A DNA stretch of 64,000 nt from Mycteria americana (taxonomy: Eukaryota > Chordata > Aves > Ciconiiformes > Ciconiidae), in the NCBI RefSeq assembly GCF_035582795.1, contig NC_134367.1, forward strand, positions 115,468,062 through 115,532,061, read 5' to 3'. The position numbers and the translations under genes were made by a program. Shown here piece after piece: positions 10,406 to 22,050 of this stretch (the stretch's first letter is position 1; every line of letters begins with the position of its first letter). The notes below the pieces were generated by a model, which was not told the origin of the DNA, made no database searches, and saw only the letters and a list, made by a program, of their open reading frames with translations.

Positions 10406-13400
10406 ATGCATATACATTACTGTCTATGTTTTCTAAAGCCTTTTCCACCCTCTAATTTCTAAGGTCATTACCAAGGAGAAGACAGATACTATCCCTATTA
10501 TTTACAAGAGGAAACTGAGGAAATTTGAAAGAAGCACAGTTTGTCTGATTGGAGCTGTAAACTAAACACAGGCTCTCCTCATGGTTTTATGTATCATCTT
10601 AATATCAGGCTGTTCTGGATCAGCCTTCCAAGACAACTGGCGAACACAAGATGGAGCTCAACATAGAGAGGATACAATGACACTGGAGGTGCTCTCCAGT
10701 CCTACACCTTCTATGTGCCTATCTTCAGGCCACAACATGACACCCAATACAAGGCCAAACATTCCTAGTGACCAGAGAAGACAAGGGAGAAGAAAATCCA
10801 GATGTGAGACTTTTATTTGATCAGAGCATCTCTCTTAGGTGCTGTTAACCACTAAGTGGGGTCCCAGAGCATAAAGGAATGAGACAGGAACAACTAGTGC
10901 TGTGATCACATGCAGCAATTCAATCTCCATCTGCTCCAGAAGACCCCAAGGTCATTAGGTAGTGTTGTCAAGGTTGTTAATGAGCTATTTAGTTTGGTTG
11001 GTAATATGCCAGTCCACCTCAAAGACAGACAACAAAATGAATGGATCAAGACAGTGAAAACAATCACCCAGATATTTCACTTTTCTAATAGACAGTGTCT
11101 TGCAAACCATCACAGAAACAGAAAGGAGATAGAGGAGAGAAAAGACCTCATCAAAAATATTTCTGTCTTCACAGAATTACAGTTTTCAGCAAAAACTTTG
11201 GCCACCCTCAGATGAATTTTTGACTACAGAAGAGAAGAAATAAATTCAAATTTGAAAAAAAAAAAATCCTGCTACGAAAACTTCAGGCAAAATGTTTCTT
11301 GTCCGGCCTCAGGGAATTTCAGATAGGAACAAAGCAGTGCTTTTAGACTGTAACATAGCCTGTATCTATGTTTCCAGATGGAGGTTAAAGAAAAAAGAAT
11401 GGTTCAAAAAAGAGCAAAAAAGCCCATCAGAGTTCTGGAAAAGATGCCTTCTAGAGAAAAATGTATTCTAAAGCTCTTGTCTGGATTAAATTATTTCAAT
11501 GTGGGTTATAAAAGTTACTGAGAAGTATGAATTCTTCCGTCTCCAAAAAAAAACAAATACAGTTCAACACTGAAAGCTGAAGATATCTAACAGTGAGGTA
11601 AATCAATCACTCGGCAACTTCCTTCGGAATCACCATCACCTGAGGTCCACAGCCAGCTGTCTAAAAGGATGCATCCTAACTAAATCAGGAGCTATGGGCT
11701 AGATATAGAAATTGCTGGGTAATGTTTCAAGGCTTGAATTATTATAGAAGGGCAGGATACAGATTCATAATGATCCCATCCAGCCTTAATTAATAATGCA
11801 GTTACTTCTGCTTTCATTTTGGCAGCAGCCATTGTCTTGGATGCAAGTCCCCAGAACTCCACTGCGTACACTGGATCTAAGCTAAGTAAGTGAGGATCCC
11901 ATCTCAGGATACAGCTTTCAGGATGGAAATTTACATGAAACGAAACAAATTAACAGCTTCCCAAGCTCAGCAGTATTCATCCGACTCTTCTGCTCCAAGT
12001 GTGCTGAGAACACTTCCACTTTTACAGCTGTAATTACGCAGCCCAAGGTTTATAGAGCAACACAAAATTTTTGGTTGTTAATCCTGGCTGTTAGTTACTG
12101 CTTTCATTTCATCTTATCACAACCACAACTGATGTTTATATTTACTACATGCTTTATGAGGGTTTCACAGTACTTTTTAGGCACAGTTTCAATCTGGCAG
12201 CATTGCAAGCAAACCATTGTCCGTCTTGCTTGGTAGGATCCTTCATCTTGAAGACAGGTTTGGAACTGCAAGTTGGGGAGATCAGCTTGGATTCCTCATT
12301 CCTCAGGCCAGCCTTGCTGGGCAAGCAAAGGCAGTTCACCTTCTTCCACATATTCCAGTGTTTCTGACACTTCCTTTGGAACCAACACAGGGACCTTTTC
12401 CTTTCACATAGCAATTTTACAAGGTGATCTTCAGGGCATCCAGAACTGCTTCAGCATTGCTTTGTAAATTGACACTTATCTTTTAATATCATGTGGTGAT
12501 TGTATTGCAAACATGCATTACTCTTACATTATCAGCCGCCTCTGATTTATCACCACATTTATTGCAGATCCATAATGGGCTCAGATTTATGCTTTCATTT
12601 ATTTTTATGTCTTAAAGAGACCAGCGCAGGTTTCATTTTGCTCCTTTCCTGCTCTTCAACTGAAAGGCACTTCTTTGCTGCCTTCCAACCAGAGTTCTCT
12701 TCCAAACAATCAAAATCTCCCTTGCTACATGGGGGAAAACACAGCAACTAACACTCTCCTACAAAGTTTTGTCTTTACTGACTACAGTATATGCCGCAGA
12801 TGACAGTGCTTTTCTACACTGAGCAAATACTTTTGCCAAGAGACAAAAAAAGGAAAAAAGGAAAAGAAAAAGAGTCAAAAAAGGAAAACTCCCAGTCACC
12901 ACCACCCTACAGGCTAATGTGCCTGAGCTCAGATTTGGGAGCCTTCTTAATTAACTGGACTCTTAATAGTATTAATACCTCTAAATCAGCAGCTGTTTTT
13001 TCACACAGAAATCCCTACACCTCTAAATGTGACAAGAAAAACTCAGCATTGAGCCAGGTAGGGTTTTCATAGCACATCTTCCTTCATCGTCTCACATAGC
13101 TCCTAGGCATGAATTGCACCGGGAACCTCCGCTTGGTCTGATATCCCCACAGTCTCACCTGAAACCTGATTTCAGCTAGGAATACAAAAGAAAGCATAAA
13201 GCAACAGAGACACAAGCCCCTTCCTGGATGAAGCAGAGTGCTGCCAGGAAAGGAATATCTTAGTGCTGCATCTAACAACACTGTGCAATATCAATTCAGC
13301 GAGACACTGCAAAGTTATCCATCTCACACCGCTACAGCAAAACTGACTGCCCCTGGTAAGCACAGGCTATGGTTAATAGACTCCTCTTTATTAAAGTATT

Positions 13401-14046
13401 GGAAATTTGTCTTCATTGCACTTCCAAAATGGACAATGCCTTGATTTGAGTTTCTCCTCTGGCTTTAAACACTTCAGCACCTATTTTCAACCACAGTTTG
13501 CTGCCTGTTTCCCTAGTGATTTCTCACTTGAGAAACATTAAATGCCTCCCCTTTCTGCTCCCTCCATCAGCTGAATCTTTTTTATATTAGCATCCATCAT
13601 TTCTCCCATTTGCTAGATGGGTTTAAAGTCAAAAGGCTCACTGCCTGCTAGAGAATGGAACATATCTGGGATTTTTTAGAAGCACCAGGGCAGCAGCACT
13701 GGGGCCCTGATTCAGCCCAGGATCCTAGCTCCTAGGTGCTGTACACACTGCCCACTTGCACTGTTGGACAGTGACTGAACACCACCACTGAGCTCCCCAC
13801 ATATGTGCAGATTTATGTGCACCTGTGCCTGCTGAACACGGAGAGAAGACAGCAATGTGTTTGGCCCGTTCCTGGGCACCAGAAGAAAGGCAGCAGCAAG
13901 ACATGCCCTGATTTATGCTAGGCAATTCCAGACCACAAAAACTGCTTTTGGCATAGAAAGCACCTCCAAATTCAATACTATTTTGCATGGCTGTGCTCCA
14001 GGACCCACGAGCATTGCAATGAAATCAAGTATACTCTTGCACAACA
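10406..14046. other. Unique sequence, no gene recognised
   Basis: No supported gene or transposon. A polypurine, A-rich tract lies at 12839-12888 and is listed separately. An open frame of about 100 codons near 10910-11215 matches no family I know and lies in AT-rich DNA, so I do not call it a gene. Confidence 0.45.
12839..12888 (+). repeat. A-rich polypurine tract
   Basis: About 50 bases are almost purely A and G, built from runs of A separated by G or GG (AAAAAAAGGAAAAAAGGAAA type). It is low-complexity sequence with no coding meaning. Confidence 0.9.
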
Positions 14047-14084
14047 AGGCTTACCTCCACTGCAGGCTCAGTGGAGGTAAGCCT
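14047..14084. repeat. Perfect 16-bp inverted repeat with 6-base loop
   Basis: Positions 14047-14062 (AGGCTTACCTCCACTG) are the exact reverse complement of 14069-14084, separated by the six bases CAGGCT. Pairing stops directly outside the arms. A small imperfect direct repeat of CCTGAAAGGTA type follows immediately (14082-14109). Possible explanations are a recent template-switch palindrome, a remnant of a small DNA transposon, or an RNA hairpin. The stem is shorter than a typical microRNA precursor. Confidence 0.9.
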
Positions 14085-15804
14085 GAAAGGTACCCAGCCC
14101 TGAAAGGTAGTTTGGAATATGCATTTACATGGGGTCCCAGATTGGCCACGAGCCTCAGCTCTGTGACAGGTCATGCCCTGCTCTAGCAAAACCGACACAT
14201 TTCAAACACACAAAACCTCCTTGCCACTGCAAGGGACTGCCAGACCATTGCCACATCTACCATGCCCCACTTGGTTCATATCATTCACTACCACTCAAAG
14301 TGGCACAGTTAACCCCAGCTGGACACTATGGGCCAGAGAAATCAGGACAGCCCTTCTGAGTGAGCTGGCAGTGGCCCAGGCCGTACACAACACCATGGCC
14401 ACAGGTTTTTTGCCTGTTCCCCTTTAGTTAGCAGCTGTCCTGCTTTCCTGGAGCACGGAGTATTTATAAGTCTGAGAAGACTTCAGTGGCCTATCATTTT
14501 ACACATCTGGGGCTTTGCAAAATTCTAGGCTGAAGGCTGATTGCCTCCAATCACCCTAGACATCTATATTGGTCCATAAAAACACACAGTGTGCCGCCCC
14601 GGAGTTGCTAACAGCAGCTCAATTACGAAGGAATTTGCACTGGAAGCAGAGAATCAGTCTCATTCTTATCTGTGTCTCCACCCCAAAATTAAAGCACTTA
14701 CTCGTGGAGCCCAGAATACATTTTCTGAGGCAGTCTATTCATTGGCATCTCACAGAAAGATTGAGAAGTGGCCTCTTTTGGGTCTTTCACTTGAACAAAG
14801 CATTCTCTCACTCTTGCTTAAAGCAAGTGGGGATATGGGGAGCTGTCACTTGAATTAGGATAGGTTTTAAGTACAACAGATGACATAGGGCATTTTGTCC
14901 ACTCACTGAGCTGTAGAGTCCCAGCTGTAAATGCACTGGGTGGAGGAAGCACATAACCAAGCTGATAAGCTCTGCAGCTGCTGTGAAAGACCACCCTGAG
15001 ACACAACCAGATGCACCCGGTTTGGCTTCTGCTCTTCGTCACCACTGCTGGGACTGGTGATAGAAAGAAGCGTGGGGAGCGGGCAGGAGGCAACCACAGG
15101 GCACAGGAAAGAAAAACTAGATAGAAATACCAGTGTGGCAAGGAAGAAGAAAACAGTGGCAATGATGAGCAGGACAAAGAAGTTTCTCCTGGAGGCACAG
15201 CAATGCACTTCTTGAGTGGGCATCCATAAGGCACATTGACCAGCTCCCTCTCTACAGCCTCCCTCCACTGAAGCAACAATGGGAGCCAGGCAGGAAATTA
15301 TTTTCATACTCTTCCCTCCACCAAAAAAAATTGAAGTTTATAACAAACCAAAAATATTCTTAGGTAAAGAGGCAGTTTTGATAACACAACTGCCATGTGC
15401 CATTCCCGCTCCTCCCCTTCCATCCTTTGCTTTCTGATTTGAGATTGTTTTGAAATCAAAATGGATTAAGTCTCTCTTTTAATTAAGGGGAAAAAAAAGA
15501 TCAATGGCCAATTCCACAGCTAATTGATTTGGAGCGATTCAGACAACAGCTGCAAAAAATCCTCCACATTTCACATTTTCATCAGCATATAGATATTTCA
15601 GATATTTTCAGAAAACGCCTTCTCACCTTGTTTTATTTCCTACTTCTAAACAGAGCTTGGATTACTTAAAATCAATAGCACAGAGCAAATATTAAATGCT
15701 ATCACCTTTCGTCAGCTGGACTGAGCAATCCCTTGCCCTATTTCAAGGTGACGGGGAGTCCCCAAACAGCCCAGAGGGGGAGCGAAGAGCACTTCACCTT
15801 CTGA
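14085..15804. other. Mostly unique sequence
   Basis: Apart from the weak minus-strand exon candidate at 14907-15267, nothing is recognisable. The segment from about 15320 to 15700 is AT-rich. Confidence 0.45.
14907..15267 (-). CDS. Weak exon candidate with a hydrophobic segment
   Basis: On the minus strand a pyrimidine-rich acceptor (ending TTGTTGCTTCAG) lies directly before 15267, and a good donor (A|GTGAGT, plus 14901-14906) ends the segment. Two frames stay open. One begins WREAVERELVNVPYGCPL. The other, shifted, contains a strongly hydrophobic stretch NFFVLLIIATVFFFLATLVF that would suit a single transmembrane helix. A real exon could use only one of them. The pyrimidine/purine strand bias of the sequence can itself create a hydrophobic frame, so this may be chance. 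I do not recognise the protein, and no neighbouring exon is evident. Confidence 0.15.
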
Positions 15805-16253
15805 AATCACAGAATCACAGAATCACAGAGTCATATAGGTTGGAAAAGACCTTTAAGATCATCGAGTCCAACCATAAACCTAACACTGCCAAAAACCACC
15901 ACTACACCATGTCTCTAAGTACCTCATCCAAACGTCCTTTAAATACCTCCAGGGATGGCGACTCAACCACTTCCCTGGGCAGTCTGTTCCAATGCTTGAC
16001 AACCCTCTCGGTGAAGAAAAATTTCCTAATATCCAGTCTAAACCTCCCCTGGTGCAACTTGAGGCCATTTCCTCTTGTCCTATCACTTGTTACCTGGGAG
16101 AAGAGACCGACCCCCACCTCTCTACAACCTCCTTTCAGGTAGTTGTAGAGAGCGATGAGGTCTCCCCTCAGCCTCCTTTTCTCCAGGCTAAACAACCCCA
16201 GTTCCCTCAGCCGCTCCTCATAAGACTCCTTCATAAGCCGCTCCTCATAAGAA
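15805..16253 (-). mobile_element. CR1 LINE, 5'-truncated, inverted arm 1
   Basis: The plus strand starts with three octamer units (AATCACAG type, 15805-15829). It continues with the reverse complement of the CR1 3' end: ORF2 C-terminus plus a short 3' UTR. Minus-strand translation gives an uninterrupted C-terminal ORF2 tail, including [20 protein letters not shown] and [20 protein letters not shown], up to its natural stop near 15909. The copy is only about 420 bp and lacks endonuclease and RT, so it is a typical 5'-truncated insertion. Its 5' end carries a small duplication: AGCCGCTCCTCATAAGA occurs at 16209-16225 and again at 16236-16252. It is nearly identical to the plus-strand copy at 16444-16878. 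Confidence 0.95.
16209..16252. repeat. 27-bp-period partial tandem duplication at a CR1 5' end
   Basis: A 17-base string is repeated exactly with a 27-base offset, and 10 bases (CTCCTTCATA) lie between the copies. It lies at the truncated 5' end of the minus-strand CR1, where reverse-transcriptase template jumping commonly leaves such scars. Confidence 0.85.
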
Positions 16254-16443
16254 ATGCTCATGCATACACCTAACAGTGTGCATAATAAACTGCTGGGTTT
16301 TATAAACATTTGCATGTTTATGCAAAAGCTGTGCTTTAACAGGAAAGGATGTTGAAGCATGCAATATTCTTTCAACTATCTTTATATGTTCCCTGCTGCA
16401 CAAAGCACAGAGTAGAGGCATAGCACCCATGCAGGGCTTATTA
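16254..16443. other. Spacer between inverted CR1 copies
   Basis: 190 bp of AT-rich unique sequence would form the loop if the two CR1 arms paired. It includes a small inverted repeat of AAACAT/ATGTTT type near 16300-16320. Confidence 0.7.
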
Positions 16444-16878
16444 TGGTGAGGGGTCTGGAGCAGAAGTCTTATGAGGAGCGGCTGAGGGAGCTGGGGTTGT
16501 TTAGCCTGGAGAAAAGGAGGCTCAGGGGAGACCTTATTGCTCTCTACAACTCCCTGAAAGGAGGTTGTAGAGAGGTGGGGGTCGGTCTCTTCTCCCAGGT
16601 AACAAGCCATAGGATGAGAGGAAATGGCCTCAAGTTGCACCGGGGGAGGTTTAGACTGGATATTAGGAAATTTTTCTTCACTGAAAGGGTTATCAAGCAT
16701 TGGAACAGGCTGCCCAGGGAAGTGGTTGAGTCGCCATCCCTGGAGGTATTTAAAGGACGTTTGGATGAGGTGCTTAGGGACATGGTGTAGTGGTGGTCTT
16801 GGTAGTGTTAGGTTTACAGTTGGACTCGATGATCTTAAAGGTCTTTTCCAACCTATACGATTCTGTGATTCTGTGATT
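16444..16878 (+). mobile_element. CR1 LINE, 5'-truncated, inverted arm 2
   Basis: This sense-orientation CR1 tail starts at a GAGGGGTCTGGAGCAGAAGT stretch and ends with two ATTCTGTG-type octamers (about 16860-16878). The ORF2 C-terminus is open to its stop near 16790, with the same landmarks as the minus copy at 15805-16253. By eye the two copies differ at about 23 positions over roughly 420 aligned bases. Their truncation points lie within about 12-25 bases of each other in the element. They belong to the same young subfamily and face each other head to head (5' ends inward). No target-site duplication is evident. Confidence 0.95.
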
Positions 16879-19800
16879 ATCTTCACTCAGAGCAGCTCTG
16901 GTATTGGTCCATTGGTGTCTCTTGCAGTGTCAATTTATGGTGTAATGACACAGTCTCTGGGCAGTATCCTGCCTTACGGCCTAGGAAATTTAACCTGTCC
17001 CTCAACACTCCTGCATTTTCACTCCTCTCTGGCCCTCAAAAACGTGCACCTTCACATCTGTTTGCCTATACAAGCTGCCACCTCTCTCCTCCCTCATCTG
17101 CTTGAGAAATCATTAGCACAGTTCTTCCTTATTTCTGTTTTGGGGTTAGGGGAGGTTATTTTTGCTCCCCCCTTTTTTTTTTCTGTGTTTTGGTATTTGT
17201 TTGTTTGTTGCAATGTGTTTTGCACATTGCTTGAGTGAGCCCAGATAAGCATTGTGACAAGCCATGGCAGAGCTGGAAAAGAATTGCCCATTGCACAGGA
17301 ACGCTCTCATGAGCATGTATTTTACAGTGACTGCTATTTTTAATGAGCACAATTATGTCCTGGGAAAGCATAAGGCTTCCCTGGCTTCATTAGAAATTTG
17401 GAGGTGCTGAGTTTACTAACACAGGTTAATAGGAAGCTGGATTTTGATGAGACTACATCCTTCCCTGAAACAAAACCAGGGAATGATACAACACAACCCT
17501 GTTTACAGAAACCAGACAAAACCCAAGTCAAGTCATAAGCCAAGAGACAGGGTGACGTTGCTGACAAGACTAATACCCAGTACTGCTGTTCTCAATGTGC
17601 AGCAACTTGATGCTTTTGGAGCCCAGAAAGGCAAAGGGCCCGAGACATAGCCATTTCCCAGCGCTCCCATTACATCAGGCTGTTCTTCAGAACCTGTCAG
17701 CTACAGGAGCAAGCACAAATGAGCAAGGCAGGCGCAGTACTGTGTGGGGTTGCACAGTGCCTTCACCTTTGCAACACTCAGGGCCTTCCATTTGCAATCC
17801 TGCAGCCTGCCTTCCTCTCCCAGATCCTCAGCCTCTCACCAAAACTCCCACAGCAGGGTTGTCCAGAGCCTCTGGGGCAGTATTTTCCACCTGATTTTTC
17901 TATGCAGTTGTTCCCATGGCTTTGCATGCTCCAATATTATGGCAGGATCCTCCTTGGAAGCAATTGCCACTGGTGTGAGAATTACCCACTCTGCCCTCCT
18001 TTTATTTACCCCTTATCTTGTGGCTTTTAGTTTACATTAACACAAAAATCAGTCTTGGTGGATAACAGTCATTTAAATACAAAATATTTATGCTGCCAGC
18101 ATTTCCTGCCGGGTCACCCACGCTTGCCCCAGTCTCCTGCTGCACATGCTACAGCTAACGGGGAGTCAGCACCCAGAGGCAAGGGAGGGACACCCAGCCA
18201 GCTCTGGCCCCAGGGCTGAGGGACAGGGATGGAGCAGGATGAGATTTGGGGGGGCTGCAGTGCATGGATGGGCTGTCATTGCTAAAACACTCAGTTTAGC
18301 GCTTGGCCAGCAGGAAAGTGTCAGTGTCCATTTACTTTCACAGGCTAATTCCCTGCCACCAGCCAACAAGAGAATTAAAATTCAACAGCAGATCTCAGCT
18401 TTGGCTTTCTTTTTTCACTGTATGAACAGCTTCAACAGCCTGTGAAAGGAGAGACTGAGAAAGCCTCGCTGCAGTCTGAGGGGCAGCATGGAGGCAGCAA
18501 AAGGAAATCAGAGAAAACAAACAAACAAACAAACAAAGCCGGTAATGACCAAGGAGCGCAGGGGCTGGAAAGGAACTGCTTGTGGTCCTGGGCATCGTTT
18601 TGCCTGACATCCAGGCCACGCTGTGTCAAGCCCAGAGGGGTGAGACTCAGTGAGCAAAGGGAGGCGGAAGCCCAGATGAGGAGACAGATGCAGAACATTG
18701 ATCTCCAGTTCACCCCAGGTCTAAGAAAGCACCCTACGGATGCCCAGAGCCCCTCCATGAGGAAGTGAGCCCTCATCTCAAAATGCCTTAGAGAGAGCAG
18801 GAAACAGTACTAATAGGGAGGAGGATGGTCCAAACCCTCCTCGACCAGCAACGGATCCAAAGCACTGCGGGATGACTGGTGAAACGCAGCAGACAGGAAA
18901 GGGCAGGAGAGCCCACCAGGCAAAAGGGAAACACTGCTGGGTTGTGCAGAGGGCTGGAAGTGTACCTGCCCTCATCTGCTGGCACCCACTGCTTGAAGAG
19001 GGTGAAGGGCTTCCATCTTATGCTCCTTCTCCTCCCTGCCCTACCTGCAAAATCTTGCCCCGGGTAATGGCTGATTAAACACTGCATACTGCATTATTTA
19101 AGACACTGTTGCTGTGATACAAAGCTAATTTCTTTCAGAGGCAATACCTGGCAAAAACAAGCATACAGAGATACTTAGAGATCCTGGAGGAGGAATTTAA
19201 ATTGGTCAGAGAGTCTCTGAAAAATAAAAATCAATGACAAAGTCCATTTTGAAAAGCAACCCCACTGAGAACCATGCTTTTCCTCACATGATCCTCTCCA
19301 TTGGCCTAAAATACACTCAAATATATTTTTTGTTATTGATAAGAAAAGCTAACTCAACAAAGCCCCTTTGCTTATGATCTTCTGGGTTTTCTGTAACTAC
19401 CTAGAAATGAGGGAGGATACCCAGAAAAGGGACATATACCACTTTTTGGTTGCTATGATGTCCACTTCATAATGCCAGTACTTTGGAAAAAAATAACATA
19501 ATAACGTTTTATGAACCAACTAAATAAGCTGCAAGGATTGCTGCAGGATTTATGATGCAAAATCCTTGGGGTAGTTGCCAGGTGTGAAGGATGAATTCTT
19601 CCCTGATGTTAGGACAGGTCCATCTGCTTCTGGGCGACCCACCGTCAAAAGGCAAAGGAAAGCTTAGACGGGACAGGCTCTGCTCAGGACAGGATGAAGA
19701 CAGGAAGTCTATATGGCGAAAACGAGGGTAAGAGGGAAGATGGTCTCCCATTTTTGTTGTGGGTATATTCTGAAAATCAAGATGTCTAAAGGTTTACTGC

Positions 19801-20726
19801 CCACCATAAACAGCATGAGAAGCTCCAGCAAATTTCAGTTCTGCTTTCTTGCAATTTCCCATCGCTAGCAGGCTAGCAGTCCTGCTGGAGGAGTAATCGC
19901 AGGAGACCAGCTCCTCAGGATCAGAGAATCCCAGCTGCACTTTTCCTTGCCACAAGTTAAGAAAATACATTAGACTATTTCAGTCATAAGCTTTCTTTGG
20001 GTAATGACTGTCCCATCCTGAGTATGCACAGCATTTATCACCCAGCTGCTAATTGCTAGTTTTGATTTGGGTCCAATAGAGACAGTTTGGAAAAAAAAAA
20101 AAGTATTGAGGAGACAGGCACATTAAATTAGTTAGGTCAGCCTCCAAGAAGGGGCTGTAGCTCTCTCTGTATGCGTAATCTTTCCTCCCTGAGCCCTCCC
20201 CCCTCTCTCTTCTCCCTTTAACAGTTTTATTTTGTGGATCTACAAGACTTTTTTTTCTCCTGCTGAGTGCTGGGTTAACAAATGCAGGAGGCATATATTA
20301 ACGGTGTTCTTTGGAGACCACCTACAGCAGTGGGGGATGAACAATGGGCCTCGAACCATTACTAATTTATAGCCCAGAAATATGGTGTATGAATATTTTT
20401 TAAATGTAAAACCATTAGTCACACTTAATAGTTTATTTGAACTAAAACCGTATTATTATCCCCTCATTATTTTACCTGGTATATTTTAGACCACTTATCT
20501 CAGGGGTTGCCATAGCTACCTGCTGAGTGCCTTTGACTGGAGTGTTTGCAGTAATCAAAGTTAAAGACTTCTTACAAAAAGAAGTGTGCTCTGACTAAAG
20601 AGGAACCTGGGCAAAATTGCCCATAATTGTATTCTTTCACTCAGCGCTGCAGCTATTAGGTGAGCGGTAGCTTGGTCCCCTCATTGGTCTCTGAGGAGAT
20701 ACCCTAAGGTACAGTCCTTAGGCTAT
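16879..20726. other. Unique sequence with minor low-complexity tracts
   Basis: No gene recognised. It contains a T run near 17171-17181, an (AAAC)n microsatellite at 18514-18537 and an A run at 20091-20103. Confidence 0.5.
18514..18537 (+). repeat. (AAAC)n microsatellite
   Basis: Six consecutive AAAC-type units. Confidence 0.95.
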
Positions 20727-20857
20727 GCCATAAAATCACATGAAAATGAAGGTTTGGAAGGGCCTCTGGAGGTCTCTAGTCCAACCTCCAGCTCCAAGTG
20801 GGTCCAGCCAGGATCATGGCCTTGTCCAGACAGGTGCTGGAGATCTCCAAGGACAGA
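20727..20857 (-). mobile_element. CR1 3'-end fragment, arm 1 of a head-to-head pair
   Basis: The plus strand reads TTTGGAAGGGCCTCTGGAGG, then a TCTAGTCCAACCTCC-like stretch, then GGAGATCTCCAAGGAC. This is the reverse complement of the last ~130 bases of a CR1 subtype with the CCAGAGGTCCCTTCCAAC tail. It stops where a sense CR1 copy of the same subtype begins. Confidence 0.85.
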
Positions 20858-21161
20858 GAGGGTGTAAAGAAGCTGGAGCCAGGCACTTCTCAGTGGTGCC
20901 CAATGACAGGACAAGAGACAATGGGCACAAACTGAAACACAGGAGGTTACGTTTGAACATCAGGAAACACTTCTTCACTGTGAGCGTGACCAAGCCCTGG
21001 CACAGGTTACCCTGACAGGTTGTGGAGTCTCCATCCTTGGGGATATTCAAAAGTCACCTGGACATGGTCATATGCAACCAGCTCTAGGTGACCCTACTTG
21101 AGCAAGGGGGTTGGATGGCTCCAGAGGTCCCTTCCAACTTCAGCCATCCTGAAATTCCGTG
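20858..21161 (+). mobile_element. CR1 3'-end fragment, arm 2 of a head-to-head pair
   Basis: This is a sense copy of the CR1 ORF2 C-terminus and 3' UTR. Residues such as [18 protein letters not shown] and [20 protein letters not shown] are readable before the frame degrades. The tail reads CCAGAGGTCCCTTCCAACTT, followed by eroded octamers (about 21137-21161). The element is more diverged than the pair at 15.8-16.9 kb. Together with 20727-20857 it forms a shorter inverted pair with essentially no spacer. Confidence 0.88.
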
Positions 21162-21734
21162 AGACTTCTCAGAAGCCAACAAGCCTATGTGAAGCTCCAC
21201 TCTGCTTTCTGAACTGAGACAAAAAAACATAGACATCTGATTTCTAGATGTCTGTCATTTCCAGATGTCAATTTCCAGAAACACTTGCAGAGCAGCCTAC
21301 ACTCTCCAAACCACATTCGGCCTCTCCCCACACCACCACATATGCAAGGACACAGTGCAGGGCAATTCCCAGCAAGACCCTTTCCAAACATCATGTTCCT
21401 GTCCTGCAGTGCTAGAGCTGAGTGTCTGGGAACCTTTGTCTTCCTCCAGGGAGACTTTGACTGTGAAAGGACCTCCACCATCATCAGGTTAGCACTTCTC
21501 TATGCTGCACTGCCTGCTCAGCCCAATCCCTCTGAGCACCAGGACTGCCCACCCAGGATGCTCAGCTGTGGCTGGCCCTGTGATGCGAAGGCACAGGCTG
21601 TTTCATGTGATGAGGTAAGGTGCACAGGTCAAAGCACTGGGAACCAGGACTCCTGGGTTCGCTCTTTGCTGCTGGAGGATTTGTCCTGGTGGCTAAAGCA
21701 GGAGTGAGGAAGGCTGGGTGTCTCCCAAACCCTC
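21162..21734. other. Unique sequence
   Basis: Nothing recognisable beyond a short imperfect palindrome of AGACATCT/AGATGTCT type at about 21231-21256. Confidence 0.5.
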
Positions 21735-22050
21735 CCGTGTCAGGGAGCAGCAAGGGTGGCTGCTCCATGAGGAAAAGGGAGCAGGAGCTGAGCAAGATAA
21801 CTACTGAGTTCTCTCTGAGCAGAGGCGATGGCCTCACCAACAAGGATGCAGTCCCAAATATCCTAGTACGGCGGGTAGGACAGACCCAGTGAGACTTTCA
21901 GCTTAAAAGCCAAATGCAATCAAAGGCAGGGGGAGTCCCCACTGAGCTTCTTAGCAGCACTTCCTCCAACAGCTCTCTTCAAAGCTGAATGCCTGCACCA
22001 TACCTAAGTTGACCCTGAACCAGGCAGCCAAACCCTCAGGAAGAGGGGGA
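21735..22050 (+). repeat. Unnamed interspersed repeat, copy A
   Basis: It shares GTGTCAGGGAGCAGCAAG exactly with the locus at about 49017. It also shares a CCTCACC..AC.AGG.TGCAGTCCCA block (about 21832-21857 versus 49099-49126) and a GGCAGCCA.ACCC.TCAG end block (about 22024-22040 versus 49472-49488). The middle section present in the 49 kb copy is shorter or diverged here. No coding capacity is seen. Confidence 0.6.

Noticed and set aside
10910..11215. 101-codon plus-strand open frame with a protein-like composition
   Set aside because: No recognisable domain, no splice signals that bracket it well, and low-complexity A-rich surroundings.
16245..16886. A 213-codon open frame on the minus strand, the longest in the window
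   Set aside because: It is the antisense reading of the plus-strand CR1 copy plus spacer. The same antisense peptide occurs opposite the other CR1 copy, so it is a shadow of the transposon.
21231..21256. AGACATCT...AGATGTCT inverted repeat
   Set aside because: The 8-bp arms with a short loop are common by chance, and nothing else supports a function.
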